Below, one piece after another: positions 1 through 4,690 of a stretch of 5,371 bases of DNA. Where the stretch lies: positions 1-5,371 of the forward strand of contig DTUG01000248.1 in NCBI GenBank assembly GCA_012964275.1, in the 5' to 3' direction. Origin of the DNA: Fidelibacterota bacterium (GTDB lineage: Bacteria; Fidelibacterota; Marinisomatia; Marinisomatales; UBA1611). Below the pieces are notes generated by a model that was given only the letters and a program-made list of their open reading frames with translations, did no database searches and had not been told where the DNA came from. Position 1 is the first letter of the stretch; each line of letters begins with the position of its first letter. A program made the translations under genes and the position numbers.

Positions 1-17
1 GCCTTTCGCCAGTTCAT
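1..17 (-). CDS. Possible 5' end of a gene running off the left edge
   Basis: On the minus strand an ATG (CAT at 15-17) is preceded by GGAAGG about six bases upstream, one of the better Shine-Dalgarno matches in the window. Only five complete codons (MNWRK) remain before the edge, so no product can be assigned. It would be the next gene after the pentapeptide lipoprotein, in the same orientation. The call rests on the ribosome binding site and strand consistency alone. Confidence 0.35.
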
Positions 18-93
18 TGCAAACCTTCCAACCTGTTCTTTTACGTATAATCTAAAACGTGATGATACTTAGATTGGCATGAATGACTGGATA

Positions 94-357
94 TTACTCA
101 TTGTCAGACGGATGTTCGTTTGATGGATGATCATCGGATGCTTTCTCTTTGGTCGGATGTTCTTTGGATGGATGTTCTTTGGATGCTTCTTCTTTGGACG
201 GATTTTCTTTGGATGGATGTTCTTTGGATGCTTTCGATTCGGCCGATTGTTCAACCGCCGGCTTTTTGCCTTTCTTGTCGCAACCCGCCAAGCCCAGCGA
301 GATTATCGCAGCAATCGCTACTGGAATAAGCAACTTTTTTAAAATGTTCATTGTCAT
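94..357 (-). CDS. Small lipoprotein with (S/T)KEHP-like pentapeptide repeats
   Basis: This 87-residue protein has a lysine-containing N-terminus, a hydrophobic segment (about 9-25) and a lipobox LAGC with the lipidated cysteine at 26, so it should be exported and membrane-anchored. After a lysine-rich stretch (27-32) the mature part is almost entirely a period-5 tract from residue 44: SKEHP, SKENP, SKEEA, SKEHP, SKEHP, TKEKA, SDDHP, SNEHP, then SDNE. The tract is extremely hydrophilic, rich in lysine and glutamate, with a histidine in most units, and is probably disordered. The ATG at 357 is chosen because AGGA lies at normal spacing upstream; a second ATG two codons later is possible. A good promoter lies about 110 bases upstream. 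Function is unknown: histidine/acidic metal binding or a cell-surface spacer are guesses. Confidence 0.8.
   Translation of the reverse strand: MTMNILKKLLIPVAIAAIISLGLAGCDKKGKKPAVEQSAESKASKEHPSKENPSKEEASKEHPSKEHPTKEKASDDHPSNEHPSDNE
97..228 (-). repeat. In-frame 15-bp tandem repeat
   Basis: About eight degenerate copies of a 15-bp unit, seen on the plus strand as variants of GGATGTTCTTTGGAT, encode the pentapeptide tract of the small lipoprotein. Because the unit is a multiple of three, gain or loss of copies keeps the frame. The units nearest the C-terminus (SDDHP, SNEHP) have diverged more than the central ones, suggesting recent homogenisation in the centre. Confidence 0.85.
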
Positions 358-386
358 CTATTTCCTTTCTTTGTTAAGTGTCATGA

Positions 387-403
387 TATTAATAGTATTA
401 ATA
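387..403. promoter_or_regulatory. Double 8-bp palindrome, possible operator
   Basis: Two copies of the perfect palindrome TATTAATA are separated by one base. They lie in the presumed 5' untranslated region of the pentapeptide lipoprotein, about 30 bases upstream of its start codon and downstream of the predicted promoter. Such spacing could hold a dimeric repressor, but in an AT-rich intergenic region a short AT palindrome can arise by chance. Confidence 0.25.
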
Positions 404-467
404 CAGCACCATACGGTTCAGTCTTATCAATCCATACTTTGAATTAGCAATAACAGTCCCAATAATC

Positions 468-495
468 AATATACTATTAGTGTGGACGCTGTCAA
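468..495 (-). promoter_or_regulatory. Sigma-70-type promoter for the pentapeptide lipoprotein gene
   Basis: On the minus strand TTGACA (490-495), a perfect -35 hexamer, is followed after 16 bases by TATATT (468-473), a five-of-six match to the -10 consensus. Transcription would start near 460 and leave a leader of about 100 bases before the ATG at 357. The promoter sits directly behind the terminator and box of repeat copy 1, so the lipoprotein is likely its own transcription unit. It is the best sigma-70 match I found in the window. Confidence 0.5.
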
Positions 496-496
496 T

Positions 497-510
497 CATA
501 ACCAAATCTA
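497..510 (-). repeat. Conserved tail box of repeat copy 1
   Basis: The minus strand reads TAGATTTGGTTATG, exactly 12 bases after the GTTTG that ends the T-tract of the terminator. Copies 2 and 5 carry nearly the same box at the same spacing. The first eight bases match TANNTTTG, the Bacteroidota -7 promoter consensus. Confidence 0.55.
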
Positions 511-527
511 CCCACCATCCCACAAAC

Positions 528-551
528 AAAAAAGCCCGCTACTGGGCGGGG
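528..551 (-). terminator. Rho-independent terminator, repeat copy 1
   Basis: On the minus strand CCCGC pairs with GCGGG across a six-base loop ending in GTA, followed by a C and TTTTTT. It begins about 25 bases past the stop codon of the cytochrome/sorting-domain gene, which it should terminate. The conserved sequence continues beyond the T-tract as GTTTGTGGG and a further box. Confidence 0.8.
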
Positions 552-575
552 GTTGATGTTGTGAAAAGGATAGAA

Positions 576-1220
576 TTATTTCAGCAGTACCATCTTTCTG
601 GTCTGCCTGAACTCCCCTGCCTGAATCATATATAGGTATAATCCGGCGGGCACGGGCGAACCAGCATTATTGGTGGCGTTCCATTGGGTAAATCTGTAAC
701 CAGCGCTCTGTTGATCATTTATTAGAGTCTTAACAACTCTCCCCATCATATCATAGATGGTGATGTTGACATTAGCATCTTCTGGTAGGTCGTAGCGGAG
801 AGTTGTGACAGGGTTAAATGGATTGGGATAGTTTTGGTTGAGAATATATTCTTTCGGTATTTGAGCGTTGTTATATGTTCCTAATGCTGGATTTTCCAAA
901 GCACCTTCATCAATCCATTGTGCGATAAGGTCCACTTGCTCCGAAGCCAAGTCAGGATTATTCCCCGGCGGCATAGCACCAGAATTTATTTTTTGCCATA
1001 ATAAGCTATTAGCATGGTTATAGGGTACTATAACAGCTCCACTATTGCTTCCAGCCATGACACTTTCATATGATCTCAAATCCAGTCCGGAATTGTGGTT
1101 GCCGCCATGACAACCGGTACAATTACTATTAAATATCATCTGAATCTGTGAATTATAATCCACTTGACCTGCTAAAATATTTATGTAAATAAATAGTAGA
1201 TGTAGGGATACTTTTTTCAT
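576..1220 (-). CDS. Secreted one-heme cytochrome c with type IX sorting domain
   Basis: From the ATG at 1220 this is a 214-residue protein. Residues 1-18 form a signal peptide ending LAG/Q. A single cytochrome c domain (about 24-107) has the heme motif CTGCH (34-38) and a candidate distal methionine at 83 in GAMPPG. The pattern IFNSNCTGCHGG...GLDLRSY...GAMPPG...IAQWIDEGA resembles planctomycete-type and related cytochrome c domains. Residues 127-214 are a typical type IX secretion C-terminal sorting domain (NQNYPNPFNP, LRYDLP, IYDMMGRVV, PAGLYLY, KMVLLK), so the protein should be exported and released at or anchored to the surface. A longer reading frame to 1310 exists, but its extra 30 residues translate terminator repeat copy 2, so I reject that start. 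No clear Shine-Dalgarno is present. The redox partner is unknown. Confidence 0.9.
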   Translation of the reverse strand: MKKVSLHLLFIYINILAGQVDYNSQIQMIFNSNCTGCHGGNHNSGLDLRSYESVMAGSNSGAVIVPYNHANSLLWQKINSGAMPPGNNPDLASEQVDLIAQWIDEGALENPALGTYNNAQIPKEYILNQNYPNPFNPVTTLRYDLPEDANVNITIYDMMGRVVKTLINDQQSAGYRFTQWNATNNAGSPVPAGLYLYMIQAGEFRQTRKMVLLK

Positions 1221-1222
1221 AG

Positions 1223-1236
1223 GATAGTTAAATCTA
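1223..1236 (-). repeat. Conserved tail box of repeat copy 2
   Basis: The minus strand reads TAGATTTAACTATC, again exactly 12 bases after GTTTG. It ends only two bases before the start codon of the cytochrome/sorting-domain gene. If the box were a -7 promoter element, the message would be nearly leaderless, which would fit the missing Shine-Dalgarno. Confidence 0.5.
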
Positions 1237-1253
1237 CCAACACCCTCGCAAAC

Positions 1254-1277
1254 AAAAAACCCCGCTACTTGGCGGGG
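1254..1277 (-). terminator. Rho-independent terminator, repeat copy 2
   Basis: On the minus strand CCCCGC pairs with GCGGGG across the loop CAAGTA, followed by TTTTTT and GTTTGCGAGGG. It lies about 40 bases past the stop of the propeller lipoprotein and just upstream of the cytochrome gene, separating the two transcription units. Confidence 0.85.
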
Positions 1278-1319
1278 ATTGGGGGTTTTGGAGTAATCTC
1301 TATCTAACAATATATTTTC

Positions 1320-2303
1320 TTATTGCCGCCTAGCAATCCAAATCCCATAATCAATACCACTCCCGTTACCATAAAACATAAGCCACGGCTCATTTTCTAG
1401 GGGCAAAATGGACGGGTCTCCAATATTGTTGCCGCTGGGAGAATCAGCATTGGCATAAACTTGCTCGACTATGTTGAAGTTCAAACCGTCCGCCGATATG
1501 CTAAGACATACACCATGACACATTCCCACACCCCAGAAATAGAGTTTTACACTCCCATTGCCCGTCATCACAGCTTCAGGACTAGTAACGAAACGGGTGT
1601 TATTGGGAGCGTGGGCTTCCACCCAAATCTCCGGTGCAACACGTACTCCAGGTTCAGGTGTCCAGTTTAAACCATCTTGCGAAGTTGCTGAAAGAATAAC
1701 GGTTTTCATATTATTAAAATAGGTACTGTCTTCATCAGCCCCACGATAATACATACGGAAACTGCCATTATCTAATCCTACTGTTGATCCATCACCAACT
1801 TGGTCTATATCAAGACTACCGTGCCACCCTCTTGTGATACGTACCCCTGTTTCTTTCTCAAAAGTAAGTCCCCCATCACTGGAGATGGCACTTTCAATAA
1901 CCCCAGCACCTTGAAAATATATACGAACACGACCATCAGAAAGGCGTAGTGCATCGGGGAACGCGGCATTGGATACTCTAATGCCTTCTTCTGTGCTCCA
2001 GACCAGACCATCTGCAGAATAAAAACTCACAATATTGCGTACACCCAGAGATCCGACATACATACGAAATCCGCCCTCGGCAAGGGGCAGTACATCCGCA
2101 TCCGCATAGGGACCCAAAACGGCTGATAGATAACCATTTATTGTTTGAATCGGTAACCAAGACTCCGATGCTTCAGTTACCGGGATAATTCGATGGTTAT
2201 CATCTATAATTTTGGTGGATTTATTTACATCACAGCAGTTCAAAAAAATGAAAAATAAACTACACCCTTTAAATATAAATTGGTTTTTTACATATGGTTT
2301 CAT
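1320..2303 (-). CDS. Five-bladed beta-propeller lipoprotein, glycosidase/sialidase-like fold
   Basis: This 327-residue protein has a short basic N-terminus and a hydrophobic stretch (about 14-22) ending LNCC, an imperfect lipobox with cysteine 23 or 24 as candidate lipid site. The rest is built from repeats. Five strands of the type R(M/I)Y.xG occur at 80-84, 127-132, 183-188, 253-258 and 309-314. Four hairpins of the type S.DGL.W/F occur at 96-102, 141-148, 208-214 and 270-276, two of them followed by E.G(I/V)R(V/I). Blades open with acidic positions such as DADV (68-71), PDALRL (116-121) and DPSIL (296-300). This is the layout of the five-bladed GH43/GH32/sialidase-like superfamily, but I cannot identify catalytic residues or a substrate. 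AGGA lies unusually close to the ATG. Terminator copy 2 follows. A truncated relative may lie immediately upstream. Confidence 0.75.
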   Translation of the reverse strand: MKPYVKNQFIFKGCSLFFIFLNCCDVNKSTKIIDDNHRIIPVTEASESWLPIQTINGYLSAVLGPYADADVLPLAEGGFRMYVGSLGVRNIVSFYSADGLVWSTEEGIRVSNAAFPDALRLSDGRVRIYFQGAGVIESAISSDGGLTFEKETGVRITRGWHGSLDIDQVGDGSTVGLDNGSFRMYYRGADEDSTYFNNMKTVILSATSQDGLNWTPEPGVRVAPEIWVEAHAPNNTRFVTSPEAVMTGNGSVKLYFWGVGMCHGVCLSISADGLNFNIVEQVYANADSPSGNNIGDPSILPLENEPWLMFYGNGSGIDYGIWIARRQ

Positions 2304-2429
2304 ATTCCTGTTGTACTGGATATTACTTTAATATATAAAAATTAACTGTGGGTGCCTAAATCAAATAATTCTTGAATGAAAAGGAATTGAATTTTCCGCA
2401 CAGAACTTCTTAGAACTAGAAGCTATTTT
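2304..2429. other. Intergenic spacer upstream of the propeller lipoprotein
   Basis: This 126-base stretch must hold the promoter of the propeller gene unless it is read from further upstream. An AT-rich TATATA/TATATT sequence lies about 30 bases before the start codon, but no convincing -35 element stands 16-18 bases from it. A 5-bp dyad, CTTCT/AGAAG (2406-2410 and 2418-2422), sits just after the stop of the propeller fragment but lacks a T-run on the minus strand, so it is not a clear terminator. Confidence 0.3.
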
Positions 2430-2609
2430 TTATTTGGTTGGATTCCATCTTGCACTGACAATTGACCAATGCAAATCAGAAGAATCAGTCTCGATTAAAC
2501 CTGCGACATATATTCTATGGATACTATCTGGCATCGTTACAATCCAAGGATAGTTCTGAGGCCAGACATTATATTCAGTGAAATCCATATGGCTTAAACG
2601 AATGCCATC
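2430..2609 (-). pseudogene. Truncated beta-propeller fragment
   Basis: The open frame read from 2609 gives 59 residues from DGIRLS to NPTK. It contains GIRLS, then PWIVTMPD, HRIYVAGL and WSIVSAR. These match the blade pattern GVR(V/I)...P...R(I/M)Y..G...I.SA of the full propeller gene just downstream. There is room for only about one blade, no good ribosome binding site precedes the internal ATG at 2588, and the upstream side of the frame runs into terminator repeat copy 3, translated as nonsense. I read it as the 3' remnant of a tandem propeller paralogue. A genuine 52-residue peptide starting at 2588 is the less likely alternative. Confidence 0.4.
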
Positions 2610-2626
2610 CCGCCACCCCCACAAAC

Positions 2627-2646
2627 AAAAAACCACGCTAGCGGGG
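2627..2646 (-). terminator. Degenerate terminator, repeat copy 3
   Basis: On the minus strand CCCCGC is followed by TA and GCGTGG, then TTTTTT and GTTTGTGGGGGTGGCGGG. Compared with copies 1, 2 and 4 the loop has lost about four bases and one stem pair is mismatched, so the hairpin is tight and weaker. It stands about 10 bases after a 16-codon ORF and 127 bases after the stop of the split membrane-protein gene, whichever it serves. Confidence 0.6.
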
Positions 2647-2772
2647 TTGATATAGTTAATCATTATCTTCATCTTTAATACCGCCAATAAACTTCATGCA
2701 GAGCATGTTCTATCGGAAAAACGTATTTCTAACTCGCACCGATATTTTAAAATACTTCGTCCATACCATTGC

Positions 2773-3109
2773 CTATCCTATCGAGATAAACACTATTACT
2801 GAGAGCGTCAGTGCTACGCCAAGCATTTCCTTACTACTCATCTCTTCACCACTTACCGGTTCCAAGAAGACACTTATTGAACGTAGAATCATCAAGACCA
2901 CGATGGTCCACCACATAGAGATATTCCACCGTGGTGCTTTAGGGTATTTCAACAGAATGAGCAATAGGGGAAGCGAGTACGAAAAAGATTGCGACCATGA
3001 GAATAAAGGGATATTCAAAAAACCATCCTGAAAGGCCCATCGCATAGACCATCAGGAGATGGATCGAACCGATGAAGTAGGCCAATAGCCAACCCTTTAT
3101 GCCTTCCAT
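2773..3109 (-). pseudogene. Small membrane protein gene split by a one-base frameshift
   Basis: Two overlapping minus-strand frames make one protein when joined. The first begins MEGIKGWLLAYFIGSI and runs through two hydrophobic segments to FFVLAS. The second continues LLLILLKYPKAPRWN and has further hydrophobic segments to the end at 2773. Removing one C from the C4 run (plus-strand G4 at 2967-2970) joins them into 111 residues with about four membrane segments: roughly 6-24, 30-53, 66-83 and 95-110. The GWLL start and four-helix layout recall DUF2569-type proteins, without certainty. ATG at 3109 is preferred because AAGGAG (3115-3120) stands five bases upstream; an ATG at 3124 lacks this. 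The gene is either a real pseudogene or carries a sequencing error. Confidence 0.6.
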
Positions 3110-3114
3110 ACTGT

Positions 3115-3120
3115 CTCCTT
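3115..3120 (-). promoter_or_regulatory. Ribosome binding site that decides the membrane-protein start
   Basis: AAGGAG on the minus strand lies five bases before the ATG at 3109. It is nested inside the alternative longer start at 3124, so it argues for the shorter protein beginning MEGIKGWLL. Confidence 0.6.
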
Positions 3121-3123
3121 CCA

Positions 3124-3195
3124 TCAGGGCCTTTCTTCAGTACCCGTACATAGACTCGTACTACGCGATATTAATAGCAGTAGAAAACGCTTCAT
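3124..3195 (-). CDS. Short possible leader ORF with signal-like N-terminus
   Basis: This 23-codon frame begins MKRFLLLLIS and ends CTGTEERP. Its stop overlaps the in-frame ATG at 3124 of the split membrane gene as TGATG, an arrangement typical of translational coupling. The N-terminus looks like the start of a signal peptide, so it may instead be the remnant of a lipoprotein gene. No convincing ribosome binding site precedes it and I recognise no family. Confidence 0.25.
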   Translation of the reverse strand: MKRFLLLLISRSTSLCTGTEERP

Positions 3196-3236
3196 AAAAC
3201 CAATATTACGTCCCGCGATAAATAAAGTCCACAAAC

Positions 3237-3260
3237 AAAAAACCCCGCTACCGGGCGGGG
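3237..3260 (-). terminator. Rho-independent terminator, repeat copy 4
   Basis: On the minus strand CCCCGC pairs with GCGGGG across CCGGTA, followed by TTTTTT and GTTTGTGG. It starts 21 bases after the stop of the glycine-zipper gene. The sequence past GTTTGTGG does not match the G-rich tail or box of the other copies, so this copy is truncated on that side. Confidence 0.85.
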
Positions 3261-3281
3261 CTTGAAGTGATGCTGATTTTT

Positions 3282-3437
3282 TCAGTTTTCTTCACTTGAA
3301 GAATCATCCGTTTTATCTTTCTTCTTTTGTATAGAACCCATACCCGCACCAATTGCAACACCTAAAGCTATACCTAATCCTACATTATCCATAGCTACAC
3401 CAATTGCAACACTTATAGCAATTCCAGCACCAATCAT
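3282..3437 (-). CDS. Glycine-zipper small membrane peptide, apparent 5' frameshift
   Basis: From the ATG at 3437 the frame encodes 51 residues: MIGAGIAISVAIG, then VGLGIALGVAIGAGMGS, then a charged tail (QKKKDKTDDSSSEEN). Small residues recur every four positions, a glycine zipper expected to form one or two close-packed membrane helices; the stretch GVAIGAG-like is partly a DNA duplication. The only good ribosome binding site, AAGGAC, serves an ATG at 3456 that is one base out of frame. Deleting one A from the A7 run after it (plus-strand T7 at 3447-3453) would give a continuous protein starting MKKPVNMIGAG. So the natural product probably starts at 3456 and the reading frame is shifted here by a sequence error, mutation or slippage. 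Terminator copy 4 follows directly. Confidence 0.6.
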   Translation of the reverse strand: MIGAGIAISVAIGVAMDNVGLGIALGVAIGAGMGSIQKKKDKTDDSSSEEN

Positions 3438-3531
3438 ATTTACTGGTTTTTTTCATTTTATGTCCTTATTTGGTTTGGCGGCGAATCACTTAACTTTCTC
3501 CCACTCTTCTACTATTGCACTAACTCCTTGA

Positions 3532-3545
3532 CATATCCAAACCTA
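3532..3545 (-). repeat. Conserved tail box of repeat copy 5
   Basis: The minus strand reads TAGGTTTGGATATG, differing from copy 1 at only two positions and again exactly 12 bases after GTTTG. This is the strongest sign that the box belongs to the repeat, because the hairpin half of copy 5 has almost vanished. Confidence 0.55.
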
Positions 3546-3562
3546 TTCATCACCCATCAAAC

Positions 3563-3589
3563 AAAAAAAACCGTGAGGATGCTATTTTG
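3563..3589 (-). terminator. Degenerate terminator-like unit, repeat copy 5
   Basis: On the minus strand an eight-T tract followed by GTTTGATGGG occupies the place of the repeat tail. It lies about 25 bases after the stop of the three-helix membrane protein. The upstream half (TAGCATCCTCACGG) cannot form the strong CCCCGC/GCGGGG stem of the other copies, so termination here would be weak. Confidence 0.4.
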
Positions 3590-3594
3590 CTGTT

Positions 3595-3885
3595 TTACGA
3601 CGTTAAGAAAAACACTGCCACAATAGCTGCCAGAGCAGCACTAGCTTGCAGAACAATGAAAAAGAGAGTCTGTTTGGGGGCTACAGCCAACCACCTGAAT
3701 GCCAGGAACGCAATGAATGGCACTTGTGCAACAATAAGCAGCTGAAAGATATGCGCAGTAGTCCCCTCATCGGTTTCATCAACAATACCAAAAATTGCAA
3801 AATGAACAAGTACCATGACTATAGCGACAAGGGACATCGCCAGTGTTAGAAAGACGGTGGGCTGGTTTATCGTAGGCTCGTTCAT
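3595..3885 (-). CDS. Three-helix inner membrane protein of unknown function
   Basis: From the ATG at 3885 this is a 96-residue protein with three hydrophobic segments at about 11-34, 45-67 and 72-94. A short acidic loop (VDETDEGTT) lies between the first two and a basic-flanked turn (APKQ) between the last two. The start at 3885 is chosen over an ATG three codons upstream (3894) because AGGA lies eight bases before it and overlaps the other. It follows the GFA gene after about 60 bases in the same direction and is the last gene before repeat copy 5. I do not recognise a family with confidence. Confidence 0.75.
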   Translation of the reverse strand: MNEPTINQPTVFLTLAMSLVAIVMVLVHFAIFGIVDETDEGTTAHIFQLLIVAQVPFIAFLAFRWLAVAPKQTLFFIVLQASAALAAIVAVFFLTS

Positions 3886-3946
3886 TGGGAACATCCTGAA
3901 GTGTTTCCATTTATATTCTAGTACTATAACATTTTCTAACTAGCAG

Positions 3947-4363
3947 TTACTTGACTGGGTCATCATGTCGTTCAAGCGTATCCTCAAAATCCAACCAGTC
4001 TACATGGGTATCAAAATAGACATGGGCCTGTGGTTGTAAACCTATATCATTGTGGACATTGGCCAAAGTAATGTGGATCTCATCTGCCCATTTGGTTGAA
4101 CGAAACAGCATGGAGCTACCGCAACGGCTACAGAATCCATATTCTGATTTTTTAGAGGATGAAACCCATTTTAATAATTTTTCACCTTTTTCCAGGGTAA
4201 AATGTTCTTTGTTCACTCCAAACCATGTGACAAACCCGGCGCCATGGGATCGCTGGCAGCGGGTACAATGGCAATGCGCACACCATTTCACCGGCAGCTT
4301 TACCGTGAACTGAACCTGTCCACAGAGACATGCCCCCGTTACTTTTCTGTGTTTTCTTCCCAT
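3947..4363 (-). CDS. GFA/CENP-V family zinc-binding protein
   Basis: This 138-residue protein has the full cysteine pattern of the GFA family (PF04828): GACLCG (C12, C14), CAHCHCTRCQ (C28, C31, C33, C36) and CSRCGS (C78, C81). These bind two zinc ions in family structures. The length and the order of motifs are normal for the family. Founding members were described as glutathione-dependent formaldehyde-activating enzymes, but most are uncharacterised, and the assigned reaction should not be taken literally. It is a soluble cytoplasmic protein with no signal peptide. Its start overlaps the end of the VOC gene by 25 bases, so the two are co-transcribed and probably translationally coupled; no strong ribosome binding site is present. 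Confidence 0.88.
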   Translation of the reverse strand: MGRKHRKVTGACLCGQVQFTVKLPVKWCAHCHCTRCQRSHGAGFVTWFGVNKEHFTLEKGEKLLKWVSSSKKSEYGFCSRCGSSMLFRSTKWADEIHITLANVHNDIGLQPQAHVYFDTHVDWLDFEDTLERHDDPVK

Positions 4364-4680
4364 AGGTTAAAGATCATTCCAAAGGGATCCTGCAGATAAC
4401 AGTCTTTCCCTTTCCCTTCCCACTTGATTATCCGGCAGCCCTTGTTTAACAGCCTGTCCTTGGCAGCATCCAGGTCATTCACTGAAAATTCTAATACGGT
4501 TCCGGTGCGGTCAGGATCATGAACCACATAAAAAAAGGAATCGCCGGTCTTAAAAACCAATTGTTCATCTGAAGAGTCAAGCAATTCCAGTTCCATAACA
4601 GTTTCATAAAAATCCCTGGCGGCTGTCAAATCCCGGGCCAGTACCGCCGCGTGATTGCTTTTCCTGAATGGTGCTTTCAT
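4339..4680 (-). CDS. VOC superfamily protein (glyoxalase/bleomycin-resistance fold)
   Basis: This 113-residue protein has two beta-alpha-beta-beta-beta modules. Module one holds NHAAVLARDL with H10, then DFYETVMELEL; module two holds TVLEFSVNDLDAAKDRL with E64, and the ending YLQDPFGMIFNLWE with E108. H10, E64 and E108 fit the metal-ligand positions of VOC enzymes. A single-domain chain of this size normally works as a dimer. The family includes glyoxalase I, dioxygenases, epimerases and drug-binding proteins, and nothing here selects among them. It starts 10 bases after the lipoprotein stop and overlaps the GFA gene. Confidence 0.85.
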   Translation of the reverse strand: MKAPFRKSNHAAVLARDLTAARDFYETVMELELLDSSDEQLVFKTGDSFFYVVHDPDRTGTVLEFSVNDLDAAKDRLLNKGCRIIKWEGKGKDCYLQDPFGMIFNLWEENTEK

Positions 4681-4690
4681 GATGAACTCT

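Noticed and set aside
46..76. Terminator after the pentapeptide lipoprotein
   Set aside because: Only a weak ATCTAA/TTAGAT dyad with a long loop and no T-tract is present.
69..442. Open frames on both strands across the pentapeptide tract
   Set aside because: They are alternative readings of the 15-bp tandem repeat; only the frame with lipobox and ribosome site is credible.
497..556. CRISPR array
   Set aside because: The repeats are hundreds of bases apart with genes between them, not regularly spaced by short spacers.
1221..1310. N-terminal extension of the cytochrome/sorting-domain frame
   Set aside because: The 30 extra residues are a translation of terminator repeat copy 2, and a proper signal peptide begins at the ATG at 1220.
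2696..3031. 111-codon plus-strand frame
   Set aside because: It lies opposite the split membrane gene, has no ribosome site or recognisable domain, and would oppose every other gene.
497..3589. Integron attC sites as an explanation for the repeats
   Set aside because: Same-strand small genes with intergenic hairpins suggested it, but the hairpins are terminators with T-tracts and there is no consistent RYYYAAC/GTTRRRY pair around them and no integrase in the window.
3886..3946. Promoter or terminator between the GFA and three-helix genes
   Set aside because: TATAGT resembles a -10 but has no -35 partner, and the TAACT/AGTTA hairpin lacks a T-run.
4050..4399. Plus-strand frames opposite the GFA gene
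   Set aside because: The minus strand encodes the full zinc-cysteine pattern; the plus frames are shadows.
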